Virus record (IMG/VR): IMGVR_UViG_3300046740_000705
Span: 1-50,938 of that record
DNA from: a virus
DNA: 50,938 nt
Strand: one strand, 5' to 3'
Shown: piece after piece, positions 28,715 to 38,715 of the stretch
Layout of the letters: every line of letters begins with the position of its first letter
Numbering within the stretch: the stretch's first letter is position 1
Program-made: the position numbers and the translations under genes
The notes under the pieces: generated by a model
What the model was told of the DNA's origin: nothing
The model's input: only the letters and a program-made list of their open reading frames with translations
Databases searched by the model: none

Positions 28715-30271
28715 TCAGCCCCACAACGCCAGGATCAGGATGTTGCGCACGCTGTTGTACTCCATCCCGGTGATGATCATCGGGCGCCCGCCGTCATAGC
28801 CGAAGCGCGGGATCACAACCGAAACCGTCTGGCCGAGTTCGAGCGCCTGTAGGGCCTCGGGCGCCAACGGTGTGTCGACCTCGATGAAATCGCGTCGGAC
28901 CTTATAGAGCGCCAGAACCCGATCGGCCTCGGCCTGGGCGTCGGCCTGATTGACCAAGAGCGTGGTGACTTCCTTCTGGACCGCGAGCGGGTTCGGGGTT
29001 TGCACGGTTAGGTCGGTCGCGACCACGGTGCGGTTTTCGATCGCGAAATAGGCCCGCGCGTCATCAGCAACCGACCCGACCAGGCTGGTGCCGCTCATGA
29101 CCGTGTAATTGTGCATCCAGGCCAGCGACACCCGGAACGTCGGCACGCCTTTGTCGGGGTCGTTCGTCGACAAAAAACGGATGTCAACGATGTCGAGGTC
29201 GCCGGTCTGCGCGTCGGTGCCGAGGCCAAACATGCGCAGGGTAGTGACCGGCGTGCTGGGCGCTTCAACCCGGCGCACCCGAAACTTGCCGACCGCGTCG
29301 AACCCGTACCACGCCCCGACCGAGCCGAAGATCAGATCGAGCGGGGCGGCGAAGGTGGACTCGGCATCAATCCAGATCCCGAGCACGGCATGGTTTGCCG
29401 CGTCCAGGGCGACAAAGTCGCCGTCCACGATGTCGCTGACCGGGATGCCGCCGGGCCGGGTAACGAGCGCCTTCGCGACCTGGGCGGCGGTGCTCGATGC
29501 GGCGTTCGGTGCCTGGATGATATCCGCAGTCACGGTGCCGATGGGGCTGCGACCGAGCCGGAAATAGCCGCCGGCTTTCCAGACCCGGTAAAAGCCCGGC
29601 GTCGGTTCGTTGGCTTCCATGTCGGCCCGGCTGGTGTAATCGGCCTGTTGACCCAGCACCGCGCCGGCATCGCGGACCTTGGGCACATCGAGCACCGGGC
29701 CATCGTTGATCTGATACTCAAGCCGGGTGGTGTTGACGCAGGGCGGCGTGACGTTCGAGGGCACGGTGCCGGCGGCGATCGGTAGCGGCTTGCCCTTGAG
29801 GTCGTCCAGCCCGCCGAGCCCGTCCGGCAAGACGTTGTCGCCGGGGTACTTGTTCGCCTGAACCGGTTGCTGCAGGTCTTGCAACCGGTCCTTGAGCTTC
29901 ACCCGGACTTCGTTCAAATCGAACAGGGCCTGCTCGACCCGCCCGACGATAAACGGCACGAAGCTCGCGTAGGGTTCTTCGTCCTCGCCGAGAAGGATGG
30001 TACAGGCCTGCCCGGCCAGCCCGAAATCGCGCAAATTGTCGAGTTCCCCGTCAGGGTTGGCGATGGTCAGGTCGCCCTGCGACACCGCCCCGGCACCGCC
30101 GGTCGTGTTCTTGCCAAAGATGTCGCGGCGAAAGGTCGGCAAGTCTCGGATCCGGTTGTCATACGCACCGGGCGCGCTCGGGTGCAGGTACGGCTGCGAC
30201 GAGAAGCGGAGCGTGGTGAGCGCCGCTGCAGTCGTGTCGTAGGCAGAGATCTCGATCAAGTAGGTCAGCAT
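28715..30271 (-). CDS. Tail hub / tip attachment protein
   Basis: 518 residues, MLTYLIEISAYDTTAAALTT. It occupies the position of the tail hub directly after the tape measure. Beta-rich N-terminal part, a central region around WYGFDAVGKFRVRRVEAPST, and a C-terminal LGQTVSVVIPRFGYDGG segment like those in hub proteins. Its 5' end contains copy D of the repeated late module. Homology is inferred by order and composition. Confidence 0.65.
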   Translation of the reverse strand: MLTYLIEISAYDTTAAALTTLRFSSQPYLHPSAPGAYDNRIRDLPTFRRDIFGKNTTGGAGAVSQGDLTIANPDGELDNLRDFGLAGQACTILLGEDEEPYASFVPFIVGRVEQALFDLNEVRVKLKDRLQDLQQPVQANKYPGDNVLPDGLGGLDDLKGKPLPIAAGTVPSNVTPPCVNTTRLEYQINDGPVLDVPKVRDAGAVLGQQADYTSRADMEANEPTPGFYRVWKAGGYFRLGRSPIGTVTADIIQAPNAASSTAAQVAKALVTRPGGIPVSDIVDGDFVALDAANHAVLGIWIDAESTFAAPLDLIFGSVGAWYGFDAVGKFRVRRVEAPSTPVTTLRMFGLGTDAQTGDLDIVDIRFLSTNDPDKGVPTFRVSLAWMHNYTVMSGTSLVGSVADDARAYFAIENRTVVATDLTVQTPNPLAVQKEVTTLLVNQADAQAEADRVLALYKVRRDFIEVDTPLAPEALQALELGQTVSVVIPRFGYDGGRPMIITGMEYNSVRNILILALWG

Positions 30272-30307
30272 TCCATCTGAAGGGACAGGTGCGCTTCACA
30301 GCGGACC
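30271..30307 (-). promoter_or_regulatory. Late 5' module, copy D
   Basis: On the minus strand: GGTCCGCTGTGAAGCGCACC, then TGTCCCTTCAGATGGA immediately before the ATG of the tail hub gene. It matches copies A, B and C at corresponding positions. Confidence 0.6.
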
Positions 30308-30318
30308 GGGTGGAGGAC

Positions 30319-33300
30319 TTAACCGAAGGCGTTCCGGCGGAGGTTGGTTTCGATGTCCACCAATGCGTCGTGCTGAGCATCGGTCTTCGCGGCCATCCAG
30401 ATGTCGAACTGGATCGTGACCTCAGTCAGCAGGTTGATGTATTCGCGGATGACCCAGGTGTTATCGGCAATCTTGCTGAGGTAGACATTCAGCGTGTAGT
30501 GCATGTCGTTGAGCTTGTTCCAAAGGTTCTGGCTCCAGGCCACCTCGTTGTCGTTCACATTGCCGACCCGGTTGTAGACATTGCTCAACCACCACGTCAC
30601 GTCCCGGCTCATGTCGTAGACCGCATTTCGCGTCGCCCACGGGTCGGGTGCTCCGGCCGCGACCTGGGCGACGATGCTATTCGCGGCGCCGTAGGTGGCG
30701 GCGATGTTGCCGACCGACATCGAGCCGATCGCGCCGATGATGGCGTTGCCGTTGGCGAAGGTCGCGCCGATCTCGTTCGAGGACGAGCCGTAGATTGCCC
30801 CGACGGTGATATTATCGGCGGCGAAGATGCTGTTGGTGATGCTGTTGCTGACCTGCGCCAGCATGCTGACGATGCTGTTCGCCGCCCAGGCCTGATAGTT
30901 GACGTCGGCCTGCCCCCAGTAATTGAGCGTGCCGATATTCGCGTTTCCCCACGCGGCGACGGTGCCGACAGTGGCATTGCCCCACGCGTCAACGGTCATC
31001 GTATTCCACGCGCCGTAGGCCGCGATCTGCTGGTAGATCGCATTACTCCACGCAGCGTTGTCGCCGACGATCCAGCCGCCGACGTTGTAGAGGGCAGTGA
31101 TCACCTGCACGTCGCCGACACTGACCCCCGCAAGCGCCTGGATTGCCGCGATCTGCTCGTTGGTTTTGGCCAGGACCGCATTGGTGCCGGCTTGTGTGGT
31201 CGCCGCGACGCCGGCCGAGGCGGCCTCGGTTCGCGCCCCCAGTTCCGAGGAGGTCGCGTGTGCCGTCCACGCGAGCGCTGCGGTGTTGTCGTTTGCGGTG
31301 GTCCTGACCGCTTCGCTGTTGCGGGTCGCGGTGTCGATGATCGAGGCCGCGGAAGTGTTGTTGCCGGCTACGATCGACTGCGCCGTGGCGTTGGTGGTCG
31401 ACACTACCGCCGCCGCGTTGCGGATATTCTGGTCAACCAGTGCGGCGCTCTGCTGCGCATTGGCCGCGAGGAGCGCGTTGGCGTTGCCCTCCTGCTGGGC
31501 GAGGAGATTCTCGGTGTCCTCTTTCGACCCGGCGATCAGCGTCCTCGAGTTCGCTTCGTTCGAGGCCAGCAGGGCCAGGGTGCCGCCCTTGGATACGTCG
31601 GTGCCGTAGGTGACCGCTTCGGCGGTGCTGTTGGCAGCATTAGCGACCAGCAGGGTCGCGCCCGAAACCAGCTCCGCGCCCGAGGTGGTGGCTCCGGTGA
31701 TCCGGGCTGACCCGTCGATCGCATTGCGCACGATGTCGTTCGACGTGTCGATCGCCACCGAGACGATCCGCGTCGAGCTAGCTCCCGTCTCGGCGACGAT
31801 ATCCCTCGCGGTCGCCCTGGCATTGTCGACGATCGCCTGATTGGTAGCAATGGTCGTGCCGATGATCGACTGCGCGCTCGCCGCCGTCGCTTCCGCCACG
31901 CCGGTCACGGTCGCGGTGCTGGCCTCGGTGATGGCATCGACAATTGCGTTGGTCTGCGTCTGCTGGGCGTCCGGCACCCCCGGCAATGAGGCCAGGGCGG
32001 CCTTGACGTCCTCCCACTCCTGCGCCCCCGGCGCCGCGCTGGCGAAGTAGCCCTGCAGGGCCGACTTCAACGCATCGGCGATGCCGGTGATCCCCTGCAG
32101 CGCATTGACATCGCCGCCCCTGGCCAAGCCCAACTGGGTCTGGAACTGGCTGCGCGCGGCCTGCAGACGGCTGGTCGGGCTGGTGAAATCCTGCCCGGTT
32201 TCCTGGGCGTTGAGGTACTGCCGAATCTGCAGCCCGGCCTGCAGGATGGCGTTGTGCCGCTGGTCCGCGTCGGCCTGCTTTTGGGTCGCGTCGGCCGCGT
32301 CCTTGGATGCCTGGATCAGACCGTAGGCCTCATCGACCCATGTCGCGAAAGCCGGGTTCAGTTCCGCCAGCGTCTTGCGGGCCAGCTCCAGCTGATCGTT
32401 GGTGAGGCCCTGCAGGATCGTCAGCGCCGCCTTGTGCTCTGTCTCCTGGATCACTCCGGACCTGGTATCACCCAGGTCGAGCGAGGCGGCATTGGCCTGG
32501 GCGGCCTTGCGGGCCTTGTCCAGGTCGCGCAGCTGGGCCAAGAACTGCTGCCCGGCGGCGGTATCGAAATCTTGCTGGATCTGGTAGGCCGCAGCCTGGC
32601 GATCCAACTCGCGCGTCAGCGCGGTCGCCGCTTCCGCCGCCGCCTTCGCTGCCCGCGCCAAATCCGGTAGACCGTTGGTCAGATCGCCGAACTTGCTGAT
32701 CACCTCGTCAAGCTGCGGCCCCGACAGGCTTTCGAAGATGGTGTTCAGTTCGGCGTTGAAGGTTGCGCCCAGCTTGTCGTGGATGCTGCGGTCGGCGCCG
32801 ATGGCAGAGGCGTCCCGCGCCATCTGCTCATAGCCGTCAATCACCCCCTGGACATTGGTCAGGAAGTCACGGCCGGTCGCTGCGTTAAAGGCAGTATCGA
32901 CCGCTTTCGAGAAATCGTTGTTGAGGCGTTTGGTGGCTTCCTCGAGCGCCTTGTTCACCGGCTCGACGGCAAGGCCGAATTGTTCTGCCTGTTGCGCCAT
33001 ACCAGCAAAGACAGCGTCGATCTGCTGCTTCACCAGTTCGAACGGACCCGTTTTCGCCGCTGTTTCAACGTCCTTGAAGGCGTTATCTACCGATGCCGCC
33101 AGCTTGTCGTAGGCATCGGCAAAGGCTAACGCGCCTTCGATCTGGGCCGGGTCGCCAATGCTATGGATGACCTTTTGGACGGTATCCGACACCCCGGTCA
33201 GGTTATCTCTCAGCGCGTTCAACCCGGCAGCGATGGCCTCTTCAGCCGATTGGAAGCGGTGCTCCTGCCCCGCAAACGACAGCTTGATGCCGTCGCGGCT

Positions 33301-36300
33301 CCCGGCCTGGATCGCCACCGCACCACCCGGCAATTTGGCACCGGGGATCGCCAACGCCCGCGTCAGTGCTGCCGACAGAACCGTACCGATCCGCGAGGCA
33401 GTCGCGTCGTTCTCGGCGTTACCGCCGGATTGAACATTGGTGATTTGCCCGGTGCCGAGATTGAGGACGCCACCACTGGCCGCATCCGGCTTCTTGTTGC
33501 CGCCGAACATGCCGCCCAACAGACCGCCGCCGGCACCGCCGATCAGACCACCAAGAAACGGCATGCCGACAAGCGAGCCGATTGCGGTTCCCGCCAATGC
33601 GCCGACACCCGAGCCGATCGTGCCGGTGGTCTTGTTACCGCCCGCCAGCATGTTGGCGATGCTGCCAGCCCCGAAACCCAGCCCGACGCCACCGGCAAAG
33701 CCGCCAAGTGTGGTCGAGCCAAATATCGAACCTGGCGCACTGGTGACGGGACCGACGCCAGCGGCGATGTCGGCTCCGGTCGGCGCGTGCGCGAAAATCC
33801 CGCCAAGACCGCCGGAGAAGAAATCACCGACACCAGAAAGCGAACCGCCAGTACCGAAGATCCCTTCGCTTCCACTACCTCCCAACCCCAACTCACCAAG
33901 CAAGCCGCCACCGGATTTAACCGTACTGGCGGCTGAGGTAAGGGTGCCGACGACCTCGCCCTTGGCGTTCTTCTGGACGAATTCCGTAGGAGTGCTACTG
34001 CCGCCGCCGCCAAACAAACCACCGCCGCCGCCGCCAACAACGCTGCTGAGCGCCGAGAAGGTGCCGCCGATCGAGCCGAAATCCGCCCCGACCTTGCCAA
34101 AGCCAGCGGCACTTAGAGCCGTTCCGATGATCGGTTTGATGAACAGCCCGCTGATCAACTGCTTCGTGATATCGTTGATCGTGGACTTTACCGTCGAGCC
34201 CCAATCTTTGACCTTCTGCCCGCTAAATGCGCCCGCCAAAGAGTCAGTGAGTGTGGTATCGATGGTCGTGGCCACTCCTTTGATGGCGTCGTTTATCGCC
34301 CCTGCGGCGCGCTGGGATTCCGCAAGCGCGATATTCTGTTGGCCGAGCGCATCGACGTTCGCCAAGGTCTTCTGATAGATCGCATCGGCAGTGGTCAGTC
34401 CGCGTGCTTCCAGATCCTGCTTCGCCTGCAACAGCGATACCTGGCGCTGCATTTCCTCCGATGTCTGAAACTGCAACCCGGCCTGGAGTTTCAGAACCTC
34501 GATCTGGTTGGTGCGCTGGTTGTTTTGCTGCTCAAGCTGGTAGGTCTGCTGCAGGACGTCGTTACGTTTGATCAATTCAGACGTGCTTTTGGTGATCGCC
34601 TCCGCCTGCGCGATCAGCGCGGGGTTACCTGAGGCGACCGCCTTCGCCAGCGCGTCATGGGTGGCGGTGACAACCTGGTTTGCCAGTACCTGCTCGTGTT
34701 CTGCGGCGGTCCCCTTCTCTGTCGCTGTTACCAGCCGCTGGCTTGCCGCGATCTGCAGCCCGAGCACCGGAACATTCTTGGCACCGGCCTCCGCCGCCTC
34801 GACCGCACTGGCGGTCAGCAACATCTGGGCGGTGGTTGTTCGCCCGGCCCGCTGCTCAAGCACGGCCGCCGCCTCCGCCGCCGCCTTCAACCCCGCAACC
34901 TCGCCTCCCTCTCCCAGGTAGGCGGCGGTGGTCGCCTGGACCCCGGCGACCCGAATCCGCTCCGTCTCATTGAGCACGGCATTTGCCTTGTCGTGCTTCT
35001 GTAGGGCTAGGGCGACCTCGTTCTGGACATAGGCGTCCTTCTGCGCCTGCGTCGCTTGCATGGTCAGAGTTGCGGTCAGCGCCGCGGCCCTGGCATCAGC
35101 GGCCACTGCCTCCCGGCCGACCTTACCGAACGAGTCCGCCAGGATCGCATTACGCGCCGCCTGGTCGTCCAGGATGATCTTGCCCTTGGCCGCTTGATCA
35201 GCGCGCGGATCGGCGGCAGTGGTGGGGACCGCCGGCAGACCGATCGACGCGCTGGGGGCACCACTGCCGGCCCCGCGCGACCCCATCATCTCGATATGCC
35301 ACGGCTCGAACGGATGCTTGTTCGGGTCGTTCATGGGGAAGTAAGCGCCGTATTTCGCGGCGTTGGCCGCCGCCCAGGCTAAAGCGGCTGGGTCGCGGGT
35401 GAGATCCGCAGCCATCCCCTTCTCGTGGATCGAGGTGCCGGGGGCCGCCACCATCCCCGAGGCCATGCCGCCGTGTTTCGCGATGTCGGCGTTGTAAAGC
35501 GCCAGCTGCTGCTCATAGGTGCGGAAGCCGCTGCTGATCCCAAGGTTGATCCCCTGCGATGCGGCGTCGGCGATCATCTTCTGCAGCTGTTCAGCGAATT
35601 CCGGCTTCAACCCGGTCAGGGAGCCGTGCGGCATGCTGAGGTCGGTGCCGCCGCGCGCCCCCGCCGCCTGTGCCTTGGCCGCGTCTTGCCAGCCGGTGCC
35701 CTGCGGGTCGCTGGCTTGCGGCAGTTTACTCTTGATCCAATCGTAGGCTTGGCCGAGCAGCTCGATTTCGTGCTTGGTGTTTTTGATGAACTGGTTGAAC
35801 TCTTTGAAGAAGTCTCTGATGATCGCCAGGGCTGGCGGGCCCATTTCATCAAGGAACTCGTTCCAGGTTTTCTTGAGGTCGTCGATGGTCTTCTGGAAAT
35901 CCGACTTGTTTTTTGCGTTGGCCTCAGCATAGGTCCGCTGCAGGGCTTGATACTCAATCCCATGCTGTTTCTGTTCGTCCCTCGCCAGTTTGCTCGCGCT
36001 GATGGCCTTGTTTTCAGCGTCGGTGTATTTGACCCCCAGTTCCTCGTTGAACCGCTCCAGGTCTGTGGCAGTGCCGGAAACGGCTTTGCCCAGCGCTGTC
36101 GCCTGCGCCACCAGATCGGTGCCGCGCGACCCGGAAATATTGAGGGCCAGCTGTGCCAGCCCCGTGCTGCCCCCGATGCCGGCCGGGCTAATCCCCGGCG
36201 TCTGGGCCAGTGCATTGATCGCCTGGGCGGCCTTCGCGGCTTCGACCCCCTGGTCACGCAACGACCTCGTGACAGCCTCAAGCCCCTCGGCAGTCTGCTC

Positions 36301-37773
36301 GCTTTTTGTCCCCATGATGTCGAGTGAGACGTTGTATTGCCGGATGCGGGCCTCGACGTCGGCCTGGCGCAGGGCCAGTAAGATGACCGACCCAACCAGC
36401 CCCACCACGGCCCCGGCCGCTAAGGTGGTCGGGGTGATCAGTTTGGTGATTGATTCTCCAAATCCCTTGAGGACCGCGCCGGCACCGCCGCCCTGCGAGA
36501 ACGCTTGCGCTATTTGCCCGCCCTGCTGGGCCAGGATGGTGAAGGGTGACTGCCCGCTCAGTAGACCAGTGGCAACGTCGTTGACCTGAAAGCCCAGGTT
36601 CGTCACGGCGGCATTAAATTGCCCGGTGCCTTTAGTAGCGGCCGCGGTCTTCTTCTCGGCGTCTGTCAGGGCCTTGTTGTGGGTGTCTGTTGCAGTGGCC
36701 GCGCCTCTTATCTTCACAATCTCTGTGGTGTAAGCGTCCTCTGCTTTGTTAAGCGCGGTACGGTGGATATCGACCCCGATCGCGCCTACCTTGAGGGCGC
36801 GGTTGATCTCCTCCTGTGCCGCTTCAAAGCGCTTCTGGGCCGCGAATAACGGGTCGTACTTCGCCTGGAGCTGATCCAGTTCGTTGCCATAGGCTTCAAT
36901 GTCGGCAGTCCGCGTCGCGGCGTCGGAACCGCCTGAGACGCCCGTCGTAGCATTGATCCGTTGCTGGATAGCCGTAGGTGCAGCCCGCTCCGCCGCTCTC
37001 TGAGCGTCGAGGGCGGCTTTCGACGCGTTTATCGCGGTGATCTGTTTTTGGTAGGCCCTGGTTTCTTTGTCGACCGCCTCAGCGTGTTCGTTCACATCGA
37101 TCGCGCCGAGCCTCAAGACCCGGTTTATCTCTGCCAGTTCCTCCTTGTGCGCCTGCTCCGCCGCGAACAGCGGGTTGTACTTGGCCCGCAGAGCGTCCAG
37201 GGATTGGCCGTAGGCCTGGATATCCTCGGCGCGTAGATCAGTCGGCGTCTTCGCCGGCGGCGGTGTCGGCCCAGCTGGCCCGCGGGTGACCCCGGTGACC
37301 CGGTTGATGCGCTCCTGCACCGCAAGGTTATCAACCAGGGCTCGGGTGTTCTCGACGGTCGCGGTGGTGCTTTTATTGAGCAGCGCCAGTCCGTCCTGCA
37401 GCTTCTTATTGACCAGCTCCAGGGCAAACGCCCGCTCGGTCGCGGTGCCGGTTTGCTCCTCCTCCATCCGGGTCAGGCGCTCGACGTCGTTGCGGTACTG
37501 CAACTGCAGCTTCGAGGCCTTGTCCATCCGCGCTATCCACCGCTCCAGCTCATTGGTGGTGGTGCGCTTGGCTTTGGTGACCCGGTCGTCGGTGGCGGCC
37601 GCGGCCACGTTGGAGGCCGCGGCTTCCTTGTTCGCGGCGGCGTTCTGTTGCGCCACCCCGGTCTGCTTCTCCATCTCAGCCGACAGCCGATTGATCGCAG
37701 ACTGCAGCTTGCCCGCGGCGTCTTCGCCTTGGACCTGCAACCTGGCAATAAAGGTGTCGACTAAGTCGGCCAC
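30319..37773 (-). CDS. Tape measure protein with M15 peptidase domain and 11-residue repeats
   Basis: 2484 residues from a GTG at 37773. The N-terminus has two copies of a helical unit (AKYNPLFAAEQAHKEELAEI and AKYDPLFAAQKRFEAAQEEI), a tape-measure domain (FQVNDVATGLLSGQSPFTIL) and a hydrophobic helix. Residues about 738-831 form an M15 (VanY-like) peptidase: SGFRTYEQQLALYNADI, then SIHEKGMAADLT and PWHIEMM, the zinc and catalytic motifs. A Gly-rich membrane-like stretch follows in the middle. Residues about 1990-2380 run in 11-residue repeats. At about 0.15 nm per residue the tail would be near 370 nm. Confidence 0.9.
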   Translation of the reverse strand: MADLVDTFIARLQVQGEDAAGKLQSAINRLSAEMEKQTGVAQQNAAANKEAAASNVAAAATDDRVTKAKRTTTNELERWIARMDKASKLQLQYRNDVERLTRMEEEQTGTATERAFALELVNKKLQDGLALLNKSTTATVENTRALVDNLAVQERINRVTGVTRGPAGPTPPPAKTPTDLRAEDIQAYGQSLDALRAKYNPLFAAEQAHKEELAEINRVLRLGAIDVNEHAEAVDKETRAYQKQITAINASKAALDAQRAAERAAPTAIQQRINATTGVSGGSDAATRTADIEAYGNELDQLQAKYDPLFAAQKRFEAAQEEINRALKVGAIGVDIHRTALNKAEDAYTTEIVKIRGAATATDTHNKALTDAEKKTAAATKGTGQFNAAVTNLGFQVNDVATGLLSGQSPFTILAQQGGQIAQAFSQGGGAGAVLKGFGESITKLITPTTLAAGAVVGLVGSVILLALRQADVEARIRQYNVSLDIMGTKSEQTAEGLEAVTRSLRDQGVEAAKAAQAINALAQTPGISPAGIGGSTGLAQLALNISGSRGTDLVAQATALGKAVSGTATDLERFNEELGVKYTDAENKAISASKLARDEQKQHGIEYQALQRTYAEANAKNKSDFQKTIDDLKKTWNEFLDEMGPPALAIIRDFFKEFNQFIKNTKHEIELLGQAYDWIKSKLPQASDPQGTGWQDAAKAQAAGARGGTDLSMPHGSLTGLKPEFAEQLQKMIADAASQGINLGISSGFRTYEQQLALYNADIAKHGGMASGMVAAPGTSIHEKGMAADLTRDPAALAWAAANAAKYGAYFPMNDPNKHPFEPWHIEMMGSRGAGSGAPSASIGLPAVPTTAADPRADQAAKGKIILDDQAARNAILADSFGKVGREAVAADARAAALTATLTMQATQAQKDAYVQNEVALALQKHDKANAVLNETERIRVAGVQATTAAYLGEGGEVAGLKAAAEAAAVLEQRAGRTTTAQMLLTASAVEAAEAGAKNVPVLGLQIAASQRLVTATEKGTAAEHEQVLANQVVTATHDALAKAVASGNPALIAQAEAITKSTSELIKRNDVLQQTYQLEQQNNQRTNQIEVLKLQAGLQFQTSEEMQRQVSLLQAKQDLEARGLTTADAIYQKTLANVDALGQQNIALAESQRAAGAINDAIKGVATTIDTTLTDSLAGAFSGQKVKDWGSTVKSTINDITKQLISGLFIKPIIGTALSAAGFGKVGADFGSIGGTFSALSSVVGGGGGGLFGGGGSSTPTEFVQKNAKGEVVGTLTSAASTVKSGGGLLGELGLGGSGSEGIFGTGGSLSGVGDFFSGGLGGIFAHAPTGADIAAGVGPVTSAPGSIFGSTTLGGFAGGVGLGFGAGSIANMLAGGNKTTGTIGSGVGALAGTAIGSLVGMPFLGGLIGGAGGGLLGGMFGGNKKPDAASGGVLNLGTGQITNVQSGGNAENDATASRIGTVLSAALTRALAIPGAKLPGGAVAIQAGSRDGIKLSFAGQEHRFQSAEEAIAAGLNALRDNLTGVSDTVQKVIHSIGDPAQIEGALAFADAYDKLAASVDNAFKDVETAAKTGPFELVKQQIDAVFAGMAQQAEQFGLAVEPVNKALEEATKRLNNDFSKAVDTAFNAATGRDFLTNVQGVIDGYEQMARDASAIGADRSIHDKLGATFNAELNTIFESLSGPQLDEVISKFGDLTNGLPDLARAAKAAAEAATALTRELDRQAAAYQIQQDFDTAAGQQFLAQLRDLDKARKAAQANAASLDLGDTRSGVIQETEHKAALTILQGLTNDQLELARKTLAELNPAFATWVDEAYGLIQASKDAADATQKQADADQRHNAILQAGLQIRQYLNAQETGQDFTSPTSRLQAARSQFQTQLGLARGGDVNALQGITGIADALKSALQGYFASAAPGAQEWEDVKAALASLPGVPDAQQTQTNAIVDAITEASTATVTGVAEATAASAQSIIGTTIATNQAIVDNARATARDIVAETGASSTRIVSVAIDTSNDIVRNAIDGSARITGATTSGAELVSGATLLVANAANSTAEAVTYGTDVSKGGTLALLASNEANSRTLIAGSKEDTENLLAQQEGNANALLAANAQQSAALVDQNIRNAAAVVSTTNATAQSIVAGNNTSAASIIDTATRNSEAVRTTANDNTAALAWTAHATSSELGARTEAASAGVAATTQAGTNAVLAKTNEQIAAIQALAGVSVGDVQVITALYNVGGWIVGDNAAWSNAIYQQIAAYGAWNTMTVDAWGNATVGTVAAWGNANIGTLNYWGQADVNYQAWAANSIVSMLAQVSNSITNSIFAADNITVGAIYGSSSNEIGATFANGNAIIGAIGSMSVGNIAATYGAANSIVAQVAAGAPDPWATRNAVYDMSRDVTWWLSNVYNRVGNVNDNEVAWSQNLWNKLNDMHYTLNVYLSKIADNTWVIREYINLLTEVTIQFDIWMAAKTDAQHDALVDIETNLRRNAFG

Positions 37774-37785
37774 AAAGCCCTCATG

Positions 37786-38142
37786 TCAGCGGCGCCGCGC
37801 CGCGGATGGTGGTGGGGAGACGGCCCGGCGGGAGAAGGCGCCGCCGATCGTCGGTGGATGGGATGGCAGGGCCTGCTGTCGCTGGGTTTCCGAATTGCTC
37901 TTCTCGCTGAGCACCGAAGCCCGCAGCATCCCCAGCTGCACTAGGGTGCGGGCCTCCCACGGCTCGATCGTCCCGACATCCATGATGACCTGCCAGGTCC
38001 GCAACGCCTCCCAGGTAAGGACCGGCGGGGCGAAACCGCTGGGCGACAGCCCCAGGCTGATTTCCTGGAACCAGGCCCACAGGTAATCGAGGACATCGGG
38101 AAATTCCGGGGCGTTGGCGTCGATCACCGTCGGCATTCGCAC
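37786..38142 (-). CDS. Tail assembly chaperone, T part of a -1 frameshift pair
   Basis: As an independent frame it reads 118 residues (MPTVIDANAPEFPDVLDYLW from ATG 38136). The same frame stays open upstream to the slippery site at 38313-38307, so it is most likely made as a fusion with the upstream G protein, continuing YAGLVADLLEWAEAEFRSSR. The full fusion would be about 308 residues. G/GT pairs wrap the tape measure during tail assembly. Confidence 0.8.
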   Translation of the reverse strand: MRMPTVIDANAPEFPDVLDYLWAWFQEISLGLSPSGFAPPVLTWEALRTWQVIMDVGTIEPWEARTLVQLGMLRASVLSEKSNSETQRQQALPSHPPTIGGAFSRRAVSPPPSAARRR

Positions 38143-38237
38143 CGGCTGTGCCCGCCGATTGGCAGGCCGCAGCGCCGCGGGGATTTTCGCCCACTGCGCG
38201 GCGCCGGATTCCTCGTGCTCGCGCTCGGTCGAGCCGT

Positions 38238-38711
38238 CTACCGTTTTGCGGGAGCTTCTAAACTCGGCTTCTGCCCATTCGAGGAGATCTGCAACGAGGC
38301 CGGCGTAAAATTTCCGCGGTCGACACAGAATTCGTCGACCTGGTCGCGTATCCAGCGTACCCCATCGTAGATACGGCGGGCGTTTTCCGAGTTGAAGGGC
38401 AGCTCAATCGGGAACCCGTCTAGGTCCAACAGGAACCAATTTGCCGTCAACGCGACCAGTAGATCGGTGCCCTCCGCTTCGAGTTCCTCAGGGGTGATGC
38501 GGACCCGGTTCCTGGTGTTGAGACGCCGCCGCTGAGTTTCGCGGTCGTGCCGCCGTTTGATTTCGGAGTCGGCCGAATAGAGGTCGATCCAGGCCTCTTT
38601 GCCAGTGGCGTCGCGCAGCGGCTGCAGGGTCTGGTAGTGCAACAGGGTCATCCGGGCGGGTTTTTCGACCGCAAGTGAAAGGCGCGCAAGGGCGCTATCA
38701 ACATCAGCCAT
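38238..38711 (-). CDS. Tail assembly chaperone, G part
   Basis: 157 residues, MADVDSALARLSLAVEKPAR. Helical with a conserved WIDLYSADS segment. It lies between tail tube and tape measure, the place of gpG. GGAG five bases before the ATG is supplied by copy C of the repeated late module. About one in several ribosomes would shift into the T frame at codon 135; the ratio cannot be read from sequence. Confidence 0.8.
   Translation of the reverse strand: MADVDSALARLSLAVEKPARMTLLHYQTLQPLRDATGKEAWIDLYSADSEIKRRHDRETQRRRLNTRNRVRITPEELEAEGTDLLVALTANWFLLDLDGFPIELPFNSENARRIYDGVRWIRDQVDEFCVDRGNFTPASLQISSNGQKPSLEAPAKR
38307..38313 (-). promoter_or_regulatory. Slippery heptamer for -1 frameshifting
   Basis: A AAT TTT on the minus strand, in register with the G frame (codons GGA AAT TTT ACG). 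This is a canonical X XXY YYZ heptamer. The -1 frame after it is open for 173 codons and reads as coding sequence. Confidence 0.8.
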
Positions 38712-38715
38712 AAAA

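Noticed and set aside
30289-31710. Rightward frame of 473 codons opposite the tape measure
   Set aside because: Composition is the reverse complement of the repeat tract (Asp/Val/Arg-rich); no Shine-Dalgarno and fully inside the tape measure gene.
33437-34375. Long rightward frame of 312 codons opposite the tape measure
   Set aside because: Pro/Ala-rich mirror of the Gly-rich tape-measure region with no start signal; an antisense shadow.
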